From Cristatella mucedo (lineage: Eukaryota > Bryozoa > Phylactolaemata > Cristatellidae), in contig WPIO01000024.1 in assembly GCA_009760855.2 (NCBI GenBank), forward strand, positions 3,534,501 to 3,598,500: a stretch of 64,000 bases of DNA, given 5' to 3'. Positions 1 through 14,100 of this stretch are shown here, piece by piece (position 1 is the stretch's first letter; each line of letters begins with the position of its first letter). A model generated the notes under the pieces. The model was not told the origin of the DNA and did not search any database. It saw nothing but the letters and a program-made list of their open reading frames with translations. A program made the position numbers and the translations under genes.

Positions 1-74
1 TACAATTGCATGGCACCCGTAGAGAACGCATGGTTACGAGTTTCGTAAATTTGCACATTATATAATTTTAATAG
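1..74 (+). other. end of an intron of the M1 aminopeptidase gene
   Basis: AT-rich sequence ending in a plausible AG acceptor at 73-74 (ttttaatag), just before the frame that encodes the GFYRVTYE motif. No other feature is seen. Confidence 0.5.
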
Positions 75-305
75 AGACATTATCCATCGACTTTACGGAT
101 TGGTTTATAATCAACGTGGGCAGCTACGGTTTCTACCGAGTCACTTACGAGAATGCTGTCTGGGACAAGCTGGTCGAACAGCTAGTGGCGGATCCTACGG
201 TAAATATGAATGTCCTGTTGAAGAATACCGCGTCACGTCTTGCCCTGGATCTGCATTCGCTGCTAGTCGAAGCTTGCATGAGGACAATCACGAAACGATA
301 TTTTT
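75..305 (+). CDS. M1 aminopeptidase exon (first in window)
   Basis: The frame through 113-115 reads INVGSYGFYRVTYENAVWD. This is the conserved junction between the beta-sandwich domain and the C-terminal helical domain of M1 aminopeptidases (N..GyYRVnYd...W). It is followed by a QLVADP segment and a divergent N-A-L-D-L-H-S-L stretch where the family has NRAQLLDDAF. The start is set by the AG at 73-74. The end is uncertain: the phase of the next exon needs a phase-1 donor, and the GT at 306-307 fits in phase but is a weak donor. The region after about 280 is poorly conserved. Confidence 0.75.
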
Positions 306-3300
306 GTTCGCTTGCACTGAATATTCAGATCGAACAGACACTAGATGAGCTCTCTCTTGAATAAGCTACTCTCGTAATAGCAGGGTCTTCGTGAAAACTC
401 CTTATTTAATCAAGTAATTTCATGACCAATGATAAGATCAATCGGGTTTTTGATTTAGAGCAACTGTTTTGCTTAAGAAAGTTTGCTCGCTATTAGTTTG
501 AATACGGACATCATTGGGATTGATAGAAAGGAGGCAGAAAAGTCCACATCTGTCCACATCGCCCTAAAAAATCAAGGTAGGTTTTTCTTGGCGGGCCGTA
601 AAGAACGCTATGAAATCCTTGCAATATTATTTCAAGATTAATCCAAATTTTGCAAGATTAATACAAATAGAGCAGCTTTAATTTTTTTCGGAAACTTTTC
701 TGAGATTTTGAGGATTTAGAAGCAAACCTATTGATAGCAACATGCCCTGCAGCTTACCAATAAGCAGTTAGATCAGGGGTCGGCTAACTTTTCCGACTAC
801 TAAGCCATTCATGAGATCAGGAAGGCACACCGGAAACCACGAAAAAACCACGCAAAGTCACGGGATGTTGTGACGCAGGTCGGGAGTGAGTTCCGGGCTT
901 TGAAAGCAGGCGAACTAAATGTACGTTCTCCAAAGGATTTGAGGATTTGGGATCGACTTCAAGGTTTTGTCACTCACTTTCAGGTCACTTTATTCTTTAG
1001 CTCCAGCCTATCTCTCAGATCTACTCCCCACCAGGCCAAGCATCTTACCAACCGCTTTTCGGAATCAAAGTGTTTGCTAATAGCCCATACAAACTTCAAA
1101 TCCTATGGAGACCGTGCATTTAGCTTATATGCTCACAAAGACTATAACTCACTCCCGAATTGCGTCACAACATTCCCTGACTTCACTACATTTAAAAAGA
1201 ACTTAAAAGACGCACCAATTTAGCACTGCATTTAGTGGGTCCCTATGATTTTTCCTTTATGTGGTTATGCGTGCTAACACTGTGCATGCTGCCACTGACC
1301 ACACTTGCATGCTGACACTGTGCATGTCACCCCAAACATGGTATTCATATTGTTTATCAAGCTTAATATTACCCACCATTCAATCGTGTTTCCCTTTGCA
1401 GCGAACTTAAAGTGCCCAGACAGTGATTGAGTTCTCAGAGGGCACTTTAACAAGTGTATTATTATTATTAAGCTGCATTTCCCGAGTTCTCTCGAGCAGT
1501 GTTCAGCAAGTAACAAGTAACTTCAAAATCATATCGATAAAATTAATATAAGTAAATTAAATAAAAACTTAGGGACATTGCGAAATCAATTTTCAAGAAT
1601 AAGCCACGCTTACTAAGTTCCTAGACTTACACCCCTTTCAGAAACTTTCCTAGGAGTTAGCTTCTTCTGCAAATGCTGCTTGCAGAAATACGATGCACTC
1701 ATGATGTCACTTGTTTAACATTGTATCATAACTCGTGATATTCTTATATAATAAATCTGCGATTGTTCCGTCACCCACAACAATAGTTGGCTTAATCGTA
1801 GTTATGTTGTGAGATTGTATATGTCAGCAAGTACACAGCTATCGGTAGTGGTCCACATATAATAATAATACTAATAATAATGCACTTGATAAAGCGCCCA
1901 CAGAGAACTCAATATCTTTCTAGGCGCTTTGCATTTGCTGATATATGTGCTATTCCGATGTTCCTTTCCAATCAGTAAACGTAAAGCGCCTAGAAAAAGA
2001 TTAAGTTCTGTGAGGGCGCTTTATCAAGTGCATCATTATTATTATTATTAATGATTGTTGTTTACTTTTCCGTAAGCTTTTACGAGAGCAGTGAGATCTA
2101 ACGCTGTTTTCCTCTTCATTTACGACTGTTTTTAGGTGATAAACGAAAATAATCGTGGTCAGCTGCTTGACGACGCTTTTAACTTGGTAAAGTAAGTTAC
2201 ACTGTCGTCTTCCTTAAATGACATTGTAAGGTGTAAACCCTTACTTCCAAAGGCAGCCGGTACTTTTTAGGTCATTGCGATTTAGCGTGAAGCAAGCCAA
2301 CAATAGGTTTTCTTGATTGCTCGTGGGTCAATCGCCTGCTCAGGGAGGATAGGCAGACTATCCATATTGGTTATACGTGTAAATTGAACTGGAGTCTCTA
2401 GATTCCCTTTCTTCTGCATTTAAAGTGCCCTATTCTCAGTCAAATACAAAGACAAATTGAATTGCTAGAATTGAATTGTATGAAGCTCTCATCCTTTCTA
2501 ATGCGCTGCGAAGCCGAGTAAAACGAAAATATTTTACAATAAATATATAATATGTATGTATTTATATGCATATAATGCGAAGAGATCCTAATCTTTATTC
2601 GGGCACATTACATACTCCGTATGCCACTTGTCGAAGACCATGGCCAGTCCGGGGTGCATTCTTCTAAAGTACCGTAAGAATAATTACACGATCGTAAAGG
2701 TAAATGTGCTTGGTTCTTAGACTATAATAATTCTGGACGGTAATAAAATCCTATGCTGTCTGTGGGCTGGGAAATTCGCTAACCCCCTTCCTTGTACGCT
2801 TACATTTTCGAGTCCCACAACCAGCGACAAGTGTCAGATCACAGGCGATTGACACATAAGTGAAAGCCAAGATGGCTCAGTTTGTTTTCTCTCTAGGAGC
2901 GGGCCTCGTTCCTGACATCAAAATTGATGCGTTTGCTAAAATCCAAAGTATTATGCTATTCAAATACAGCCCTGTGGCTTTATTTTCGTTCACTCAAGAA
3001 AGATAGTGTCAGCCTACGTTCTAATTGGTTTGAAATGGCTATCACCTTTAGTTTAAAGACGAGTCTCCTAATAGATAAATTTAATAATAGACCAATAAAA
3101 TTCAAGTTACGCTTTGAGCGTCCTGATGATTATGAAAATGTCTGCTTATTGAAGGTTAAAAGGAGAAGTTTGAGTCTTACCAGCAATTTAGGGATTATTG
3201 CAAGTCTCATATAGAGATTCCAATATGAGATTATTTTATCTATATTATATTTGAGTCTTACTAGAATATACCTTAACATCTTCAGATCACCGATCAAGCA

Positions 3301-6300
3301 TGTAGACCGGATCATGCCGTAATATAAGAAATAACATGGAAATTTTAGGATTGAATTAGCCAGTAACTTTTTCTAAACTGAATAGTATCTCATTCCTTTC
3401 TAATGGCCGCCAACTCTAGGAGAAAGCTGCTGAAGCTTTACAGCGCCGTTGTCTAATTTTTAAATTAATTTCCGATTTCAAATTTTTTGCTCAAAGATAA
3501 TGACTTCTTAACTAGCTGGTTCGCTTGGTCATTCTTAAAATTTCGATGCGTATTAGGTAACATTTTAAGGACACGTTTAAGGTTTAGCCATGTCTGGTTC
3601 ATTTGTGGTCATCTTATTCTGCCTTATGGGTGACATCCCTTTAAATGTAAAATGGTAGCACCCACCGGGTATTGCTAGGTTTTACTTGCTACAGATTGAG
3701 GTTTGTTCAGCATAAAATACGTTCCGTACAAAAATATAAGAGTGATAAATTACACAGATATAAGAGCTATGCCGAGATATGCACTTGCCGTATTCAGATA
3801 TGCGAACTAAATGGGTTTGAAGAATAAATTTGTTTTTGTTTGTGCTTGTTACATGCGTTACGTCTTCCAGCAAAATCAACCAACTTCTGTCCACTCTAGC
3901 CTTGAATTTCAGCTTTTAACTTACGGACGTGGACGGCCTTACCTCCTTTAGCACACGATCACTCTTTATCGAAGCCTGTCGATCAAAATTATGTCTACGG
4001 AGAAATTTTTGCTGCATGTCCGTCTTAAATTTAACAGAGCGGAAGACTGTGAGCACCCCCATCAATCGTAGTGTGACTATACCATTTGGCTTGGCTCATA
4101 GTGTGTCTCTATTGTCGTGTGCTATAATTTTAGAGCCGGGTACCTCGACATAGCAAAAGCCATGGATCTCACAAAGTACCTAGGAAACGAGACTCGCTAC
4201 GTTCCTCTATCTACCGGCTTCTCGGCTCTCAGCGAAATAGACAGCCTTCTTGAACAAAGCTACGTGTACGGCTCGTTCAAGGTACGTTAGTCAGTGCCAG
4301 AAAAGTTACTCAAACTATAACTTGTAAAACAAGTAGACCATGTATAGTCTTCTCTTGCAGTATAGTCAAGCCTGCGTTGTGGGTGCTGAAAGTTTTGCCG
4401 TTGCTCAGACATTTCCTGTTACCAAGCAAGCTCAGTAGCAGAGCGGCTCTGCTTGCGATAACAAAATATCTTCGTAACTGTAAGTCATTCTGACCTGATA
4501 AAGAGCGAAAGCTGCAGATCTGAGATTATGTCGACACGCAATTCCATTCAGTCGCAAGTTTTTTGGTAATAATAAGACACGATACTCAGTTGCAATATTA
4601 TATAGATAATCCCCTTGGGTCTTAGCTCTGGGGTAAGGTGCTCGCACTTTACAACCTATGTAGTTAATTCGAATCATAAAGTAGGCAATCTGCATTCAAC
4701 ATTGCAAACAGTTTTAATAGCTATTAGAGCTATTTTACCGCTAAACAAATGACGCTCTTAAACTAGAATAGATTTTTCCTAAAAATTAAAATAAATCTAA
4801 CAGCAGTTTCCTAGGCTGACTTTGAAATAGGAGTTTCATCGAATGTTTATAGAAGCCTTCTGCTTAGCTCATGGTCATGCTCTAGTGTTCCTGCACAGTA
4901 ATACTCTGTGAGATCTGTTTTTAACACTATTAAGCAACTATTGTGCTAACCCAGCCTGACGTCCTTAGATTGTATCCTCCGGAAGTCATAGCTGCTATAG
5001 GCAACAACAGTACATCGGCTAACGGCATCAAATGGATATAAAAAGCTAAATCCGTTCATCTTAGCAATCATTAACCTGCTTGATGTAGCATTTGTCTAGG
5101 CGATATCGCTTGAGACAGTTGGTATGCATTGTAATGCAGCAGACAGGCACTTGTAGCTGACTATATTAAATTGTTAAATTTATTAGTGTTAAATAGGCTG
5201 TAAGAGAGCCAATTTGGTACCTCGTACGCTGCCAGGGCATACAATGCCCTGAACAGGTGTCCTAGTACTTTAATGAAAAGCAAAGGGCAAAGCCGGCTGC
5301 CGTTGGCAGGCTGCGTGTGAAGGAAGTCGGATGAATCTCATCACGCTGGATTGGTCCAATGGTTAAGGTATTAACCCCGACCAAAGTCAATCTGAATCTA
5401 TTTGATGACCGAGGTCGTGAGCTCGAGTCCCGTGGAATATGTGAATCACCCGAATAGAGATTATGCTCTCTTAGGGCATTTTACGAATGAGTTATGCATA
5501 TTTATACATATTAGCAAGCAAATCGATGCATCTTTCGGTGGCGGCAAAAACAAAACGTACTACGGGTATCTTTGAAGGTGTATATGAAGGGAATTGTTGA
5601 GAAGCAATACGCGAGTACTGGCAGTGACTTCAGCTTCAACGAAGGCGATTCGCCGCACATCGAACAGTACGTGCGCGCGTGCATTCGTTGCAGTATTCTT
5701 CGAGCTTCTGCGCACATGATATCATCCTTGAACAACCCTCGGAATATGCTTGAGCTGATTTCCCTACCGATCAAACACTTTTTCTAAGGGTACTTGCTGC
5801 TCTATTGTGCGTGAAACTCTCGGAGGTTAGTAGCATCAGAATGACTCTCGGTACGACTACAAGCCATGGAATCATGTCACTCCGTGCGTGGTCTCACGTC
5901 GCTTGCGAGAAGCAGCTGTCGAGTGCGGAAACATGACTCAAGGTCAGCTCGACCTATTCAAATTTCTCCGTGCTTTCAGGCTCAAAAAGGTGCTGATCGT
6001 GGCTAGAGCGTGCGCGTACGATGTCGGAGACTGCAGGGAGAAAGCAAAAGCAGCCTTCCAAGCCTGGATGTTGAATGGCACTTCGTGAGTATACAGACTT
6101 CCATGCCCACGAGTGCACTCTAGTCTGAGTCACCTGCTGATCACTAGCACAGCCGTAGCAAGTTAGTCATTTCTATTGTATGCCCCTTTCTATTTAAGCC
6201 TGAAAATAGTTCGTTAGTAAAACTAAGCATTTGGGGCGTATTAAGAATGTGAAAGTAATGTGCGTCAAAAGTAGTTACGGAGATGGTGGAGGGGCAGGGG

Positions 6301-9300
6301 GAATTTGTCCCCGAAGCAGCTGGGTAGCGACTTGGCTCTCTCCCTATTCCCGCCCCGAGCGTCACTATCGAAGAAATAAATTGTTTCCTAATTTAAATCT
6401 TTGTGAAACTGCCAATTTTCAGTCGAATAGACACCTTATTTTTGCGCTAAAGAAACTTTAATTATGGCGGATCTTGCTCTTACATCAAAATCCTACCGTG
6501 TTTGCCCTTTGCCCAACAATAAAAGCGAGAAATTTGTAGCAATTCATCGCTAGATACTAGGGTGGGACGTATGGTATACGGTGCATATTAATGCTGCAAT
6601 AATAAAAACTCGGGCGGCTAAAGTATACTCAAAGGCATTCCCTAAAGAATACCAGATACTTGGGTCATCAAGTTTGACTAGTTATTCTATAGTAATAAAT
6701 TTGATTATGCATTTTTATAGTGCCACCAGAGAGCTTAATCTCTCTCTAGGCACTTTACATATGTTGTAAAAGAGTCGTTATAAAACAGTTCGTGGTAAAA
6801 TGCACAATACCAAAAAGCATAACATGGTTAGAGGTGACATGCACAGTGTAAGAACCTTAAAACATGGTTAATGGTCACATGCACAGCGTCAATATGCATA
6901 AACAAACAAAGAATGAATGACAAAGACATACTAAATGCTGCCATAATGCACCAACCGTCGGATTGCAGATGTAAGCTTCGTCGGTGGCATTTTGCTTAGT
7001 TAGCAATAAAGAACTCTTTTTCGACAGCGCCACTCCTTGAATTGTGTAATTGTAGTGTTCAATCTATAGAGAAATATATGCATTATATTTGTATGTATGC
7101 ACGCATATATGTATACATCGACTTCATTAAGTCTAGATAAAGTTGTAAAGCTACAAAGTGCTTAGTAGATATGCCGAAAGGAATAATGTTTTAAGTAAAA
7201 GTTGCCTTCCCAGAAGGAAAATGGCGACGATTGCTTCTTTCAAGTACTTTAGAATTGACATTGGCTTTTCGAATTGCCCCGAGTCGTAAATGGCATGCTT
7301 CCACTAAAGCTACAGTGAGATTGATTAAGTACTAATCGCTTCCCAGAACCAAATTCATTAGAAGGCACGGTGAATTCTCATCACGCCCCTCAAGCGAGTA
7401 TCCACATTGCTGAACTTTAGAAAAGCCAGAATTGTATTGAGTCTTGAACTGAGCTGATAACGGGATGCAGAGCACACAACAATCCAGAAATTGGCACCTG
7501 GAAGTTAGCCAAAATAATAATAATGCACTTGATAAAGCGCCCTCAGAGAACTCAATCTCTTTCTAGGCGCTTTAGATTTGCTGCAAAGGAAAATGCAATT
7601 GAATTGTAAGTAAAATCATGCTTGAAAAACAAACAAAATGAATAACATGGTTAGGGGTGACTTGCACAGGGTCAGCGTGCAAATGTGGTTAGTGGCAGTA
7701 TCCACAGTGTCAGCTAGCATAAGCACATCAAGGACGAATCACTGGGACCCACTAAATGCTGTCCTAAATAGGTGTGGTTTTAAGTTCCTTTTAAATGTGG
7801 TCAGGTCAGGCGATGTTCTGACGCAGGTCGGGAGGGAGTTCCAGGCTTTGGGAGCATACGAACTAAATGCACGCTCTCCAAAGGATTTGAGGTTTGTACG
7901 AGGTATTTCTAGACTGTTGGATTCCGAAAAGCGGGTGGTACGATGCTTTGCCGGATGGGATAGTATATCAGAGAGATTGGCTGGAGCCATAGAATAAAGA
8001 GACCTAAAAGTGAGCGACAAAACCTTGAAGTCCATCCGTTGCTTGACTGTTAGCCAGTGCAGGTCGGCGAGAAGTGGAGTAATGTGGCAACTTCGATGCT
8101 CACAACAGACAAGCCTAGCTGCGGAGTTTTGCACCAGCTGCAAACGCCTGATCGCACATGCTGGTAGGCCAGTAAGCAGTGAGTTGCAGAAGTGGAGACG
8201 GAATGTCACGAATACGTGGACCAACTTGGACGTGGTATCCTTATCTAAACAAGCCCGAATTTTAGCAATGTTATGAAGCTGAAAATAAACAGATTTGACT
8301 GTGGAGCTGATATGGTCGTCTAACGAGAGGTTGCTTTGGAATATGACACCTAGATTTCGAGCTGATTCAACAGGAGATATGCTGGCAGAGCCAATTTTGA
8401 GATTCAGCCTTTCAAATCTCTGAATCACACTTGCTTTGCCCATAACTAGTAAGTTAGTTTCATCGTCGTTTAGTTTTAGAAAACTTGCAGCCATCCATGT
8501 GCGGATGTCACCAATGCATGCAGCAAGTGAGTTGAGAGAGTTTGAGATGCTCGAAGGCTGGGAGGGATCAAAGCAAAGGTACAACTGAGTGTCATCCGCA
8601 TAGAAGTGAAAGCCTAGATTGTGCTTGGCAATCACATCAGCAAGAGGGAGAGTATAAACAGTGAAAAGAACCGGACCTAGCACAGAGCCCTGAGGTACTC
8701 CATATTTCAGAAGTACTTCAGATAATCTTTGTCCATTCACGTCAATACTCTGGAGTCTCCCACTGAAATAGGACCTGAACCACTGCAGAGCAGTGCCAGT
8801 GATGCCCAGGCGAGATGAGAGGCGCTTTAGAAGAGTTTTGTGATCGATGGTATCAAAACTGCTGAAAGATCGAACACAACAAGCAGAGACACTCTACCCA
8901 TGTCTGCATTCCTAAGTAGATCGTTATTTACCCTAAGCAATGCTGACTCTGTGGAGTGATTAGCTCTAAAGCCAGACTGGAACTTACTAGCAAGGTGTGA
9001 GGTTTCGGTGTATAAGTTCAGCTGGTCTGCCACGACCCGTTCCCGTGTCTTAGATAGGAATGGTAGAAGGAAGACTGGGTGGTAGTTGCTTAAGCTCTCT
9101 TGGTCTAGTTACGGCAAAAGAAGTGAGTTCAAGCTGTGTCAAATTGATGCTAGGGTACTTTTGAGATAAGCGATAAGCTTCTGCTAAAATCGCCAAGCTG
9201 ACTTTTTCGATATACTCTGCAGTGTTGCCATACACTGTATACTTGATAGTGTACGCTTAATAGCATATACTTAATGCTGCATACTAAGATAGCGTAAACT

Positions 9301-10523
9301 ATGCCTAGTAGCTGCTTTATTCACACGAGGAAGCTACACATTGCTGCTTTTTCACTCACGCTTATTCTCTGCAACCCTGTCATTCATCTAATCTTTTACA
9401 GGACTGAATGAGAGCAATCTCTGTAAATGCCATGCAGCCCAGGTCGAATCATCTTTTGAGCAGGAGACAATGTACTGTCAGCTCCACTGCAAATGGCCTT
9501 GCATCGCTCTTTAAATGAGAATTACTATTCTACATGCAACACTCACTAAAGCTCACACTGCAGGCATTAATTAAGCGATTCGCTGTTTCTCCGGCAAAAC
9601 AGCAGCTGGAGGCGGCGCTTGAGGTCTCAGAGTTAGCCTGTAGAAGTTACCGCTCGAGGAACTAGATCAACCTTTCGCCTGGACCTTCATTAGCCGTGCA
9701 GCAGATTCCCTCCTTTGTCACCGACCATCAGGGGCCTAATGGTTGCAGCTCGGTACCCGGTTTGCAATTAACATAAAACACTTACATTCAGACATTATTA
9801 CGAGATTTGGCTCGAACAGCTGGGTGGCAAGTTGAAGCCATGCCCTAAACCTTGAGCTGACAGCATGAGACTGAGTGCCGATATCAAAATCGGTAGAGAA
9901 CTTGCTTCGAAAGTCAAAACTTGCCGGGGTCTTTCACTATTCAAGACGAAATTTATGCCGTCAGTGCTGGCTCACTCTGGGCCATCCCACTTCCCGGCTT
10001 GTAAACTCACAATATATTGATATCGTGGTAAGGATTCTTCCAAATGTGCATGACTCAGAACTCGCCAATATTTCGCAGGTGTGTCTGGATCTGTTTGGCC
10101 GGCTTTGCTGTCAAGTTTGGTCGTAAGCGAAACTGTATGGCGAATCTTCGGATACTCCTGGCTTTACTTGGATTGCAACTGGTCTTTAGATTGTTTCTTT
10201 CTTCGAAACCCATCCCCACAACCCTACTAGAGTTATTCTACGCCAGGTCTTGCCCCTACCGGATATAGACAGTGGCTCAGGTCGCCGTCCCCATCTAGGG
10301 CTCTAAGGGGGCATTAGGCCCACCTCTACCCACCTCCTGGCTCATCTCCCGTGCGTATATACGTCGGAGATGTCAGAGCTTCAGAGATAAAGTATTAGCA
10401 AACACACACGCAAGCAGGCATGCACACACACACACACACACAACCACACACAAACACACACGCACGCACACACACACACGCACACACACACTCTCTCTCT
10501 CTCTCTCTCTCTCACTTTCACTA

Positions 10524-10596
<73 letters not shown>

Positions 10597-11094
10597 CTTT
10601 CTCACCCTCTCTCTCTCTCTCTTTGTCCCTGTTTCTATTTCTGTCTCTTTCCCTGTATCTCTATGTTTCCGTCTCTCTATTTCCGTCTCTCTTTCTGTTT
10701 CTGTCTCTCTGACTCTGCCTCTCTTTTTCTTTTTTCCTGTGTCTGTCTCTATCTCTATCTCTATATCTATCTCTATCGCTATCTCTATCTCCATTTCCAT
10801 GTCCATCTCCATTTCAATGTCCATGTCCATGTCCATCTCTATCTTTATCTCTGTCTCCGTCTCTGCCACTCTCTCTCTCTCTCTCTCGCCCTCTCTCTCT
10901 CTTTTTCTTTGTCACTGCCTCTATTTCTTCCTTTGTTTTGTCTATCTCCCTCTCTGTCTATGTCTCTCTCTTTCTTTGTCTCTGTCTATGTCTCTGCCTC
11001 TCTCTCTCTCTCTCCCTCTGCCTCGGTCTCTGTCTCTCGCTGTTTCTGTTTCTCTCTCTATCGCTCTCTCTCTCTATCGCTCTCTCTCTCTCTT

Positions 11095-11181
<87 letters not shown>

Positions 11182-14100
11182 GCCAGTCACTGATGGAAGC
11201 TGACCCCACTAGTACCGAATGGCGAGCACTCGAAGCTGAGAGCCAGCACAGCTAAATGCGTTTAGCAGTTCTCTTAAATTTAATCTAGGCTCTTAGATGC
11301 CAGAACAAAGTGCTGTTCTGACTTGAGTCCCAATCAAGAAATGAGTAGACAGACGAAAGAACGCAGGCAATTTACTTATAGTTTATTATGTCACTTTAAC
11401 TTATTTGAATAAAAACCATGACCGAGCTCTAAATTTTTCATTACTACTGGGTCTTGCCTCATCCCTGAAAATCCTGGTCCCACTGCAATCGCAGGCAGAC
11501 GCACGTGTACACATATATGCACACACACTCAATTGATCAATTATTGACGACAGTCGCCGAGTAGCTATATGACCACAATGGATGTGCGACTTACTTGCAT
11601 GGAGACTTTTGCCGCCGGTCTTAGTAGGACACCCAAAAATGAGTACAGTACTGTATTATTGCGATCTAGGCGAGTCTTTCACTCGGGCTTGTCCTAAGCA
11701 TGATACCTTGTATGTAACGAATCCTTGGCTATATTTCTTCTCTTGCACTGAGTGCTGCATCACCTGCACAGAGATTCGGTTCTCTTTGGGTGCTGTAAAA
11801 ACATGACTTCAACGTTATCATTATATAGTGAAGGTCTCTTTGTTTCTTTCTGTAGAATAGGCAAGCATTCTTACCCTCAGTGTCAATGGCTGTCGCAAGA
11901 GCTGGCGGACATGTTCTGTTAGAGCTTCTCAGTCAGCTCTACCCTTTCTTAATTCTCACGGTAGATTAGACCTGCACTGGCTACCAGTCACGCAACGGAG
12001 TGACTTAAAGATTTTGTCGCTCACTTCTAGGTCCCCTAATTCTTTGGCTACAGCCTGTCGATCAGATCTACTATCCTACCGGGCCAAGCATCTTACAACC
12101 AGCTTTTCGGAATCTAACTGTTTACCAACACTGCTTACAAACCTCAAATCCTTTGGAGACCGTGCATTTAGTTCGTATGCTCCCAAAGCCCGGAATTCCC
12201 TCCCCACTTCCGTCATCATATCCCCTGACTTATCTGCATTAAAAAAAAACTTAAAAGCGTATCTATTTATGGCAGCCTTTAATGGGTGCCTGTGATTTGT
12301 CTTTTATGTGCTTATGCATGCTGACACTGTTGCATGCTGCCACTGACACTTGCATGCTGACCCTGTGCATGTCACCCCTAACCATTTTATGAATGCTGTT
12401 TATCAAGCATGATACCGCTAGCCGTTCGATTTTTTTCTTTGCAGCAATTGTAAAGCCCCTAGAAAGAGATTGAGTTCTCTGAGGGCGCTTCATCAAGTGC
12501 ATTATTATTATAAATAGCAGTAGTATTCATATCAATAAGTCGCCAGTCAGACGCACGGTACTTTCGTTGTGTACCTCAGCCGTCCGATAAACTTCCAGCT
12601 CGGGCAAAGTGTCCACCGACTAAACTTATTCAGCTCTTCAAGATTCAGTGCTTTTCGAAAAAAGAAAATCATTAGCAAGACCATAGTTCAAGTATGTTTC
12701 ATACGTCACGCTCTTCGCTGCCCCGTTGCAGTTTCCCTAATTGGCTGTTTGATGCTGGCCGTACCAGCAAGCCTCATCCTCCTTCCTTAGTTATCCGGGA
12801 GGTTGCATGCGGCCGATTATTTGGATGCCTGCCCTCCTCGTGAGGAGCGTTAACTGCCAGTTGCGTGCGTGAAAAGTCACGGGTTCATCACTCTGCAATG
12901 TTTGGATAGCCAGGCGAGCGAGACTGTGCTCAATTGCTTTAGACAGAGTGAACCTGCACTTGACATTGTTGCTGAATGGCATGCAGAGATTCAGACAATG
13001 GCAGCGGTATCATTTTGGCTTCCAGTCCACGAATGAGTGCTACTTTCCCATGTCGCCTGCATTTACAAAATCTTTGCAGCATTTCGACGAATCTCCGAAG
13101 CACTGCCTACTGCTACGGCGTCAGACTCGGAGGAGCCAAAGAATGGGATTTCGTGTACAATGCGTTTAGGAATCAAACAAACGTGGCTACAGAGTCGATC
13201 AAGCTGTTGAATGCACTCTCCTGCACGAGTGAGACCTGGCTGCTAAGCAGGTACATGTCCGGTGCAATGCAGCGGTACACGTACGGCGCGTGCGATCCTT
13301 AGTGCCACTGGCAATCCACGACTTCGACTGCGCTGGCAGAGACGTGTAAAAGCCCAGCTGAAGAGGTAGAATTCTCTTTCCGATCCTGCTTCGCTCTTCC
13401 TTCTTTAAAAATTGTTGAGCGTCTTCTTCCCTCACACTAGCTTCCCACTAGCTCCACGCCAGAGAGGTCACGAAAAATCACTTTCGTGAGGAAGATAATT
13501 AATAAATGCCTTACGGCCAAGTTTCGTTAGGGCCACACTTGTCACTACAATTTTTTCCATGCTTGCCTTACACACCTGTCGCCTCGTAATGTACCGTGCT
13601 AGCTGGGACGCCAGCACCCCCTCCAAGTAAAAATAGAGAGCTCTTTTGAGATCGAGCTACGAAATGATCTAGACTTCTCCGGAATTGGGCTCGTTCATGC
13701 TCACGCATCTTGCTTCAGGGACCAAAATTCCAAAACTATTATTTTTAGTGTCTCAAATAGTTTGTTTAAGAGATTGATTTAAGAAATTGGTTTTCTAGAA
13801 ATATAAACCCGTTATTTAGCCAATGTAATTGAGCCGTCTGATCACCATTCACTCGTATCTCAAGCTTTCGTGAATACTCGTTTATTTACAGCAATCTTTT
13901 AATAATATTTTCAGTTATTTCATATTTCATATTGAGGACTATTCTCTGTTTCGCGTTTCGTGTCCAAATTCTAGCACGAGTTTAGAGTAAGGCTTATAGA
14001 AAGTAGGCGGCCGTATTGATTTTCTATCATTCGCTGCATACGCATTCAACGCTAGCAACAATGCCAGGTTTCATCAATCATTCACAGGCTGCTTAATTAC

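Larger units (their letters stand above)
306..4153 (+). other. intron 1 (in window) of M1 aminopeptidase gene
   Basis: About 3.8 kb between two well-supported exons. It contains LINE family A fragments at 855-1470 and an inverted pair of LINE 3' ends at 1858-2050. The stretch 2051-4153 is AT-rich. Only a weak tRNA-like B-box trace (ttcgagtccc, near 2810) stands out there, and I see no exon. Confidence 0.6.
6085..13079 (+). other. large repeat-filled intron 4 of M1 aminopeptidase gene
   Basis: About 7 kb. It contains LINE A copies at 6690-6950, 7511-9112 and 11960-12512, and CA/CT simple repeats at 10410-11181. The stretches 6085-6690, 6950-7510, 9113-10409, 11182-11959 and 12513-13079 show no exon. 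A cluster of diverged gtatactt-like words lies at 9230-9310. The GT donor at 6085 and the AG acceptor at 13078-13079 border it. Confidence 0.8.

Noticed and set aside
7638-7997. 119-codon + strand frame similar to 36060-36293 and 51909-52181
   Set aside because: Antisense of the LINE A 3' UTR and RT end.
8010-8276. 88-codon + strand frame repeated with variants at 25359-25610, 18618-18917 and, on the other strand, at 28107-28325
   Set aside because: It is the antisense of the conserved LINE A RT C-terminus, so it recurs wherever the LINE does. Not an independent gene family.
10381-11255. Open frames of 80 to 257 codons on both strands
   Set aside because: They are translations of CA and CT simple repeats (His/Thr, Ser/Leu, Arg/Glu) with no domain.
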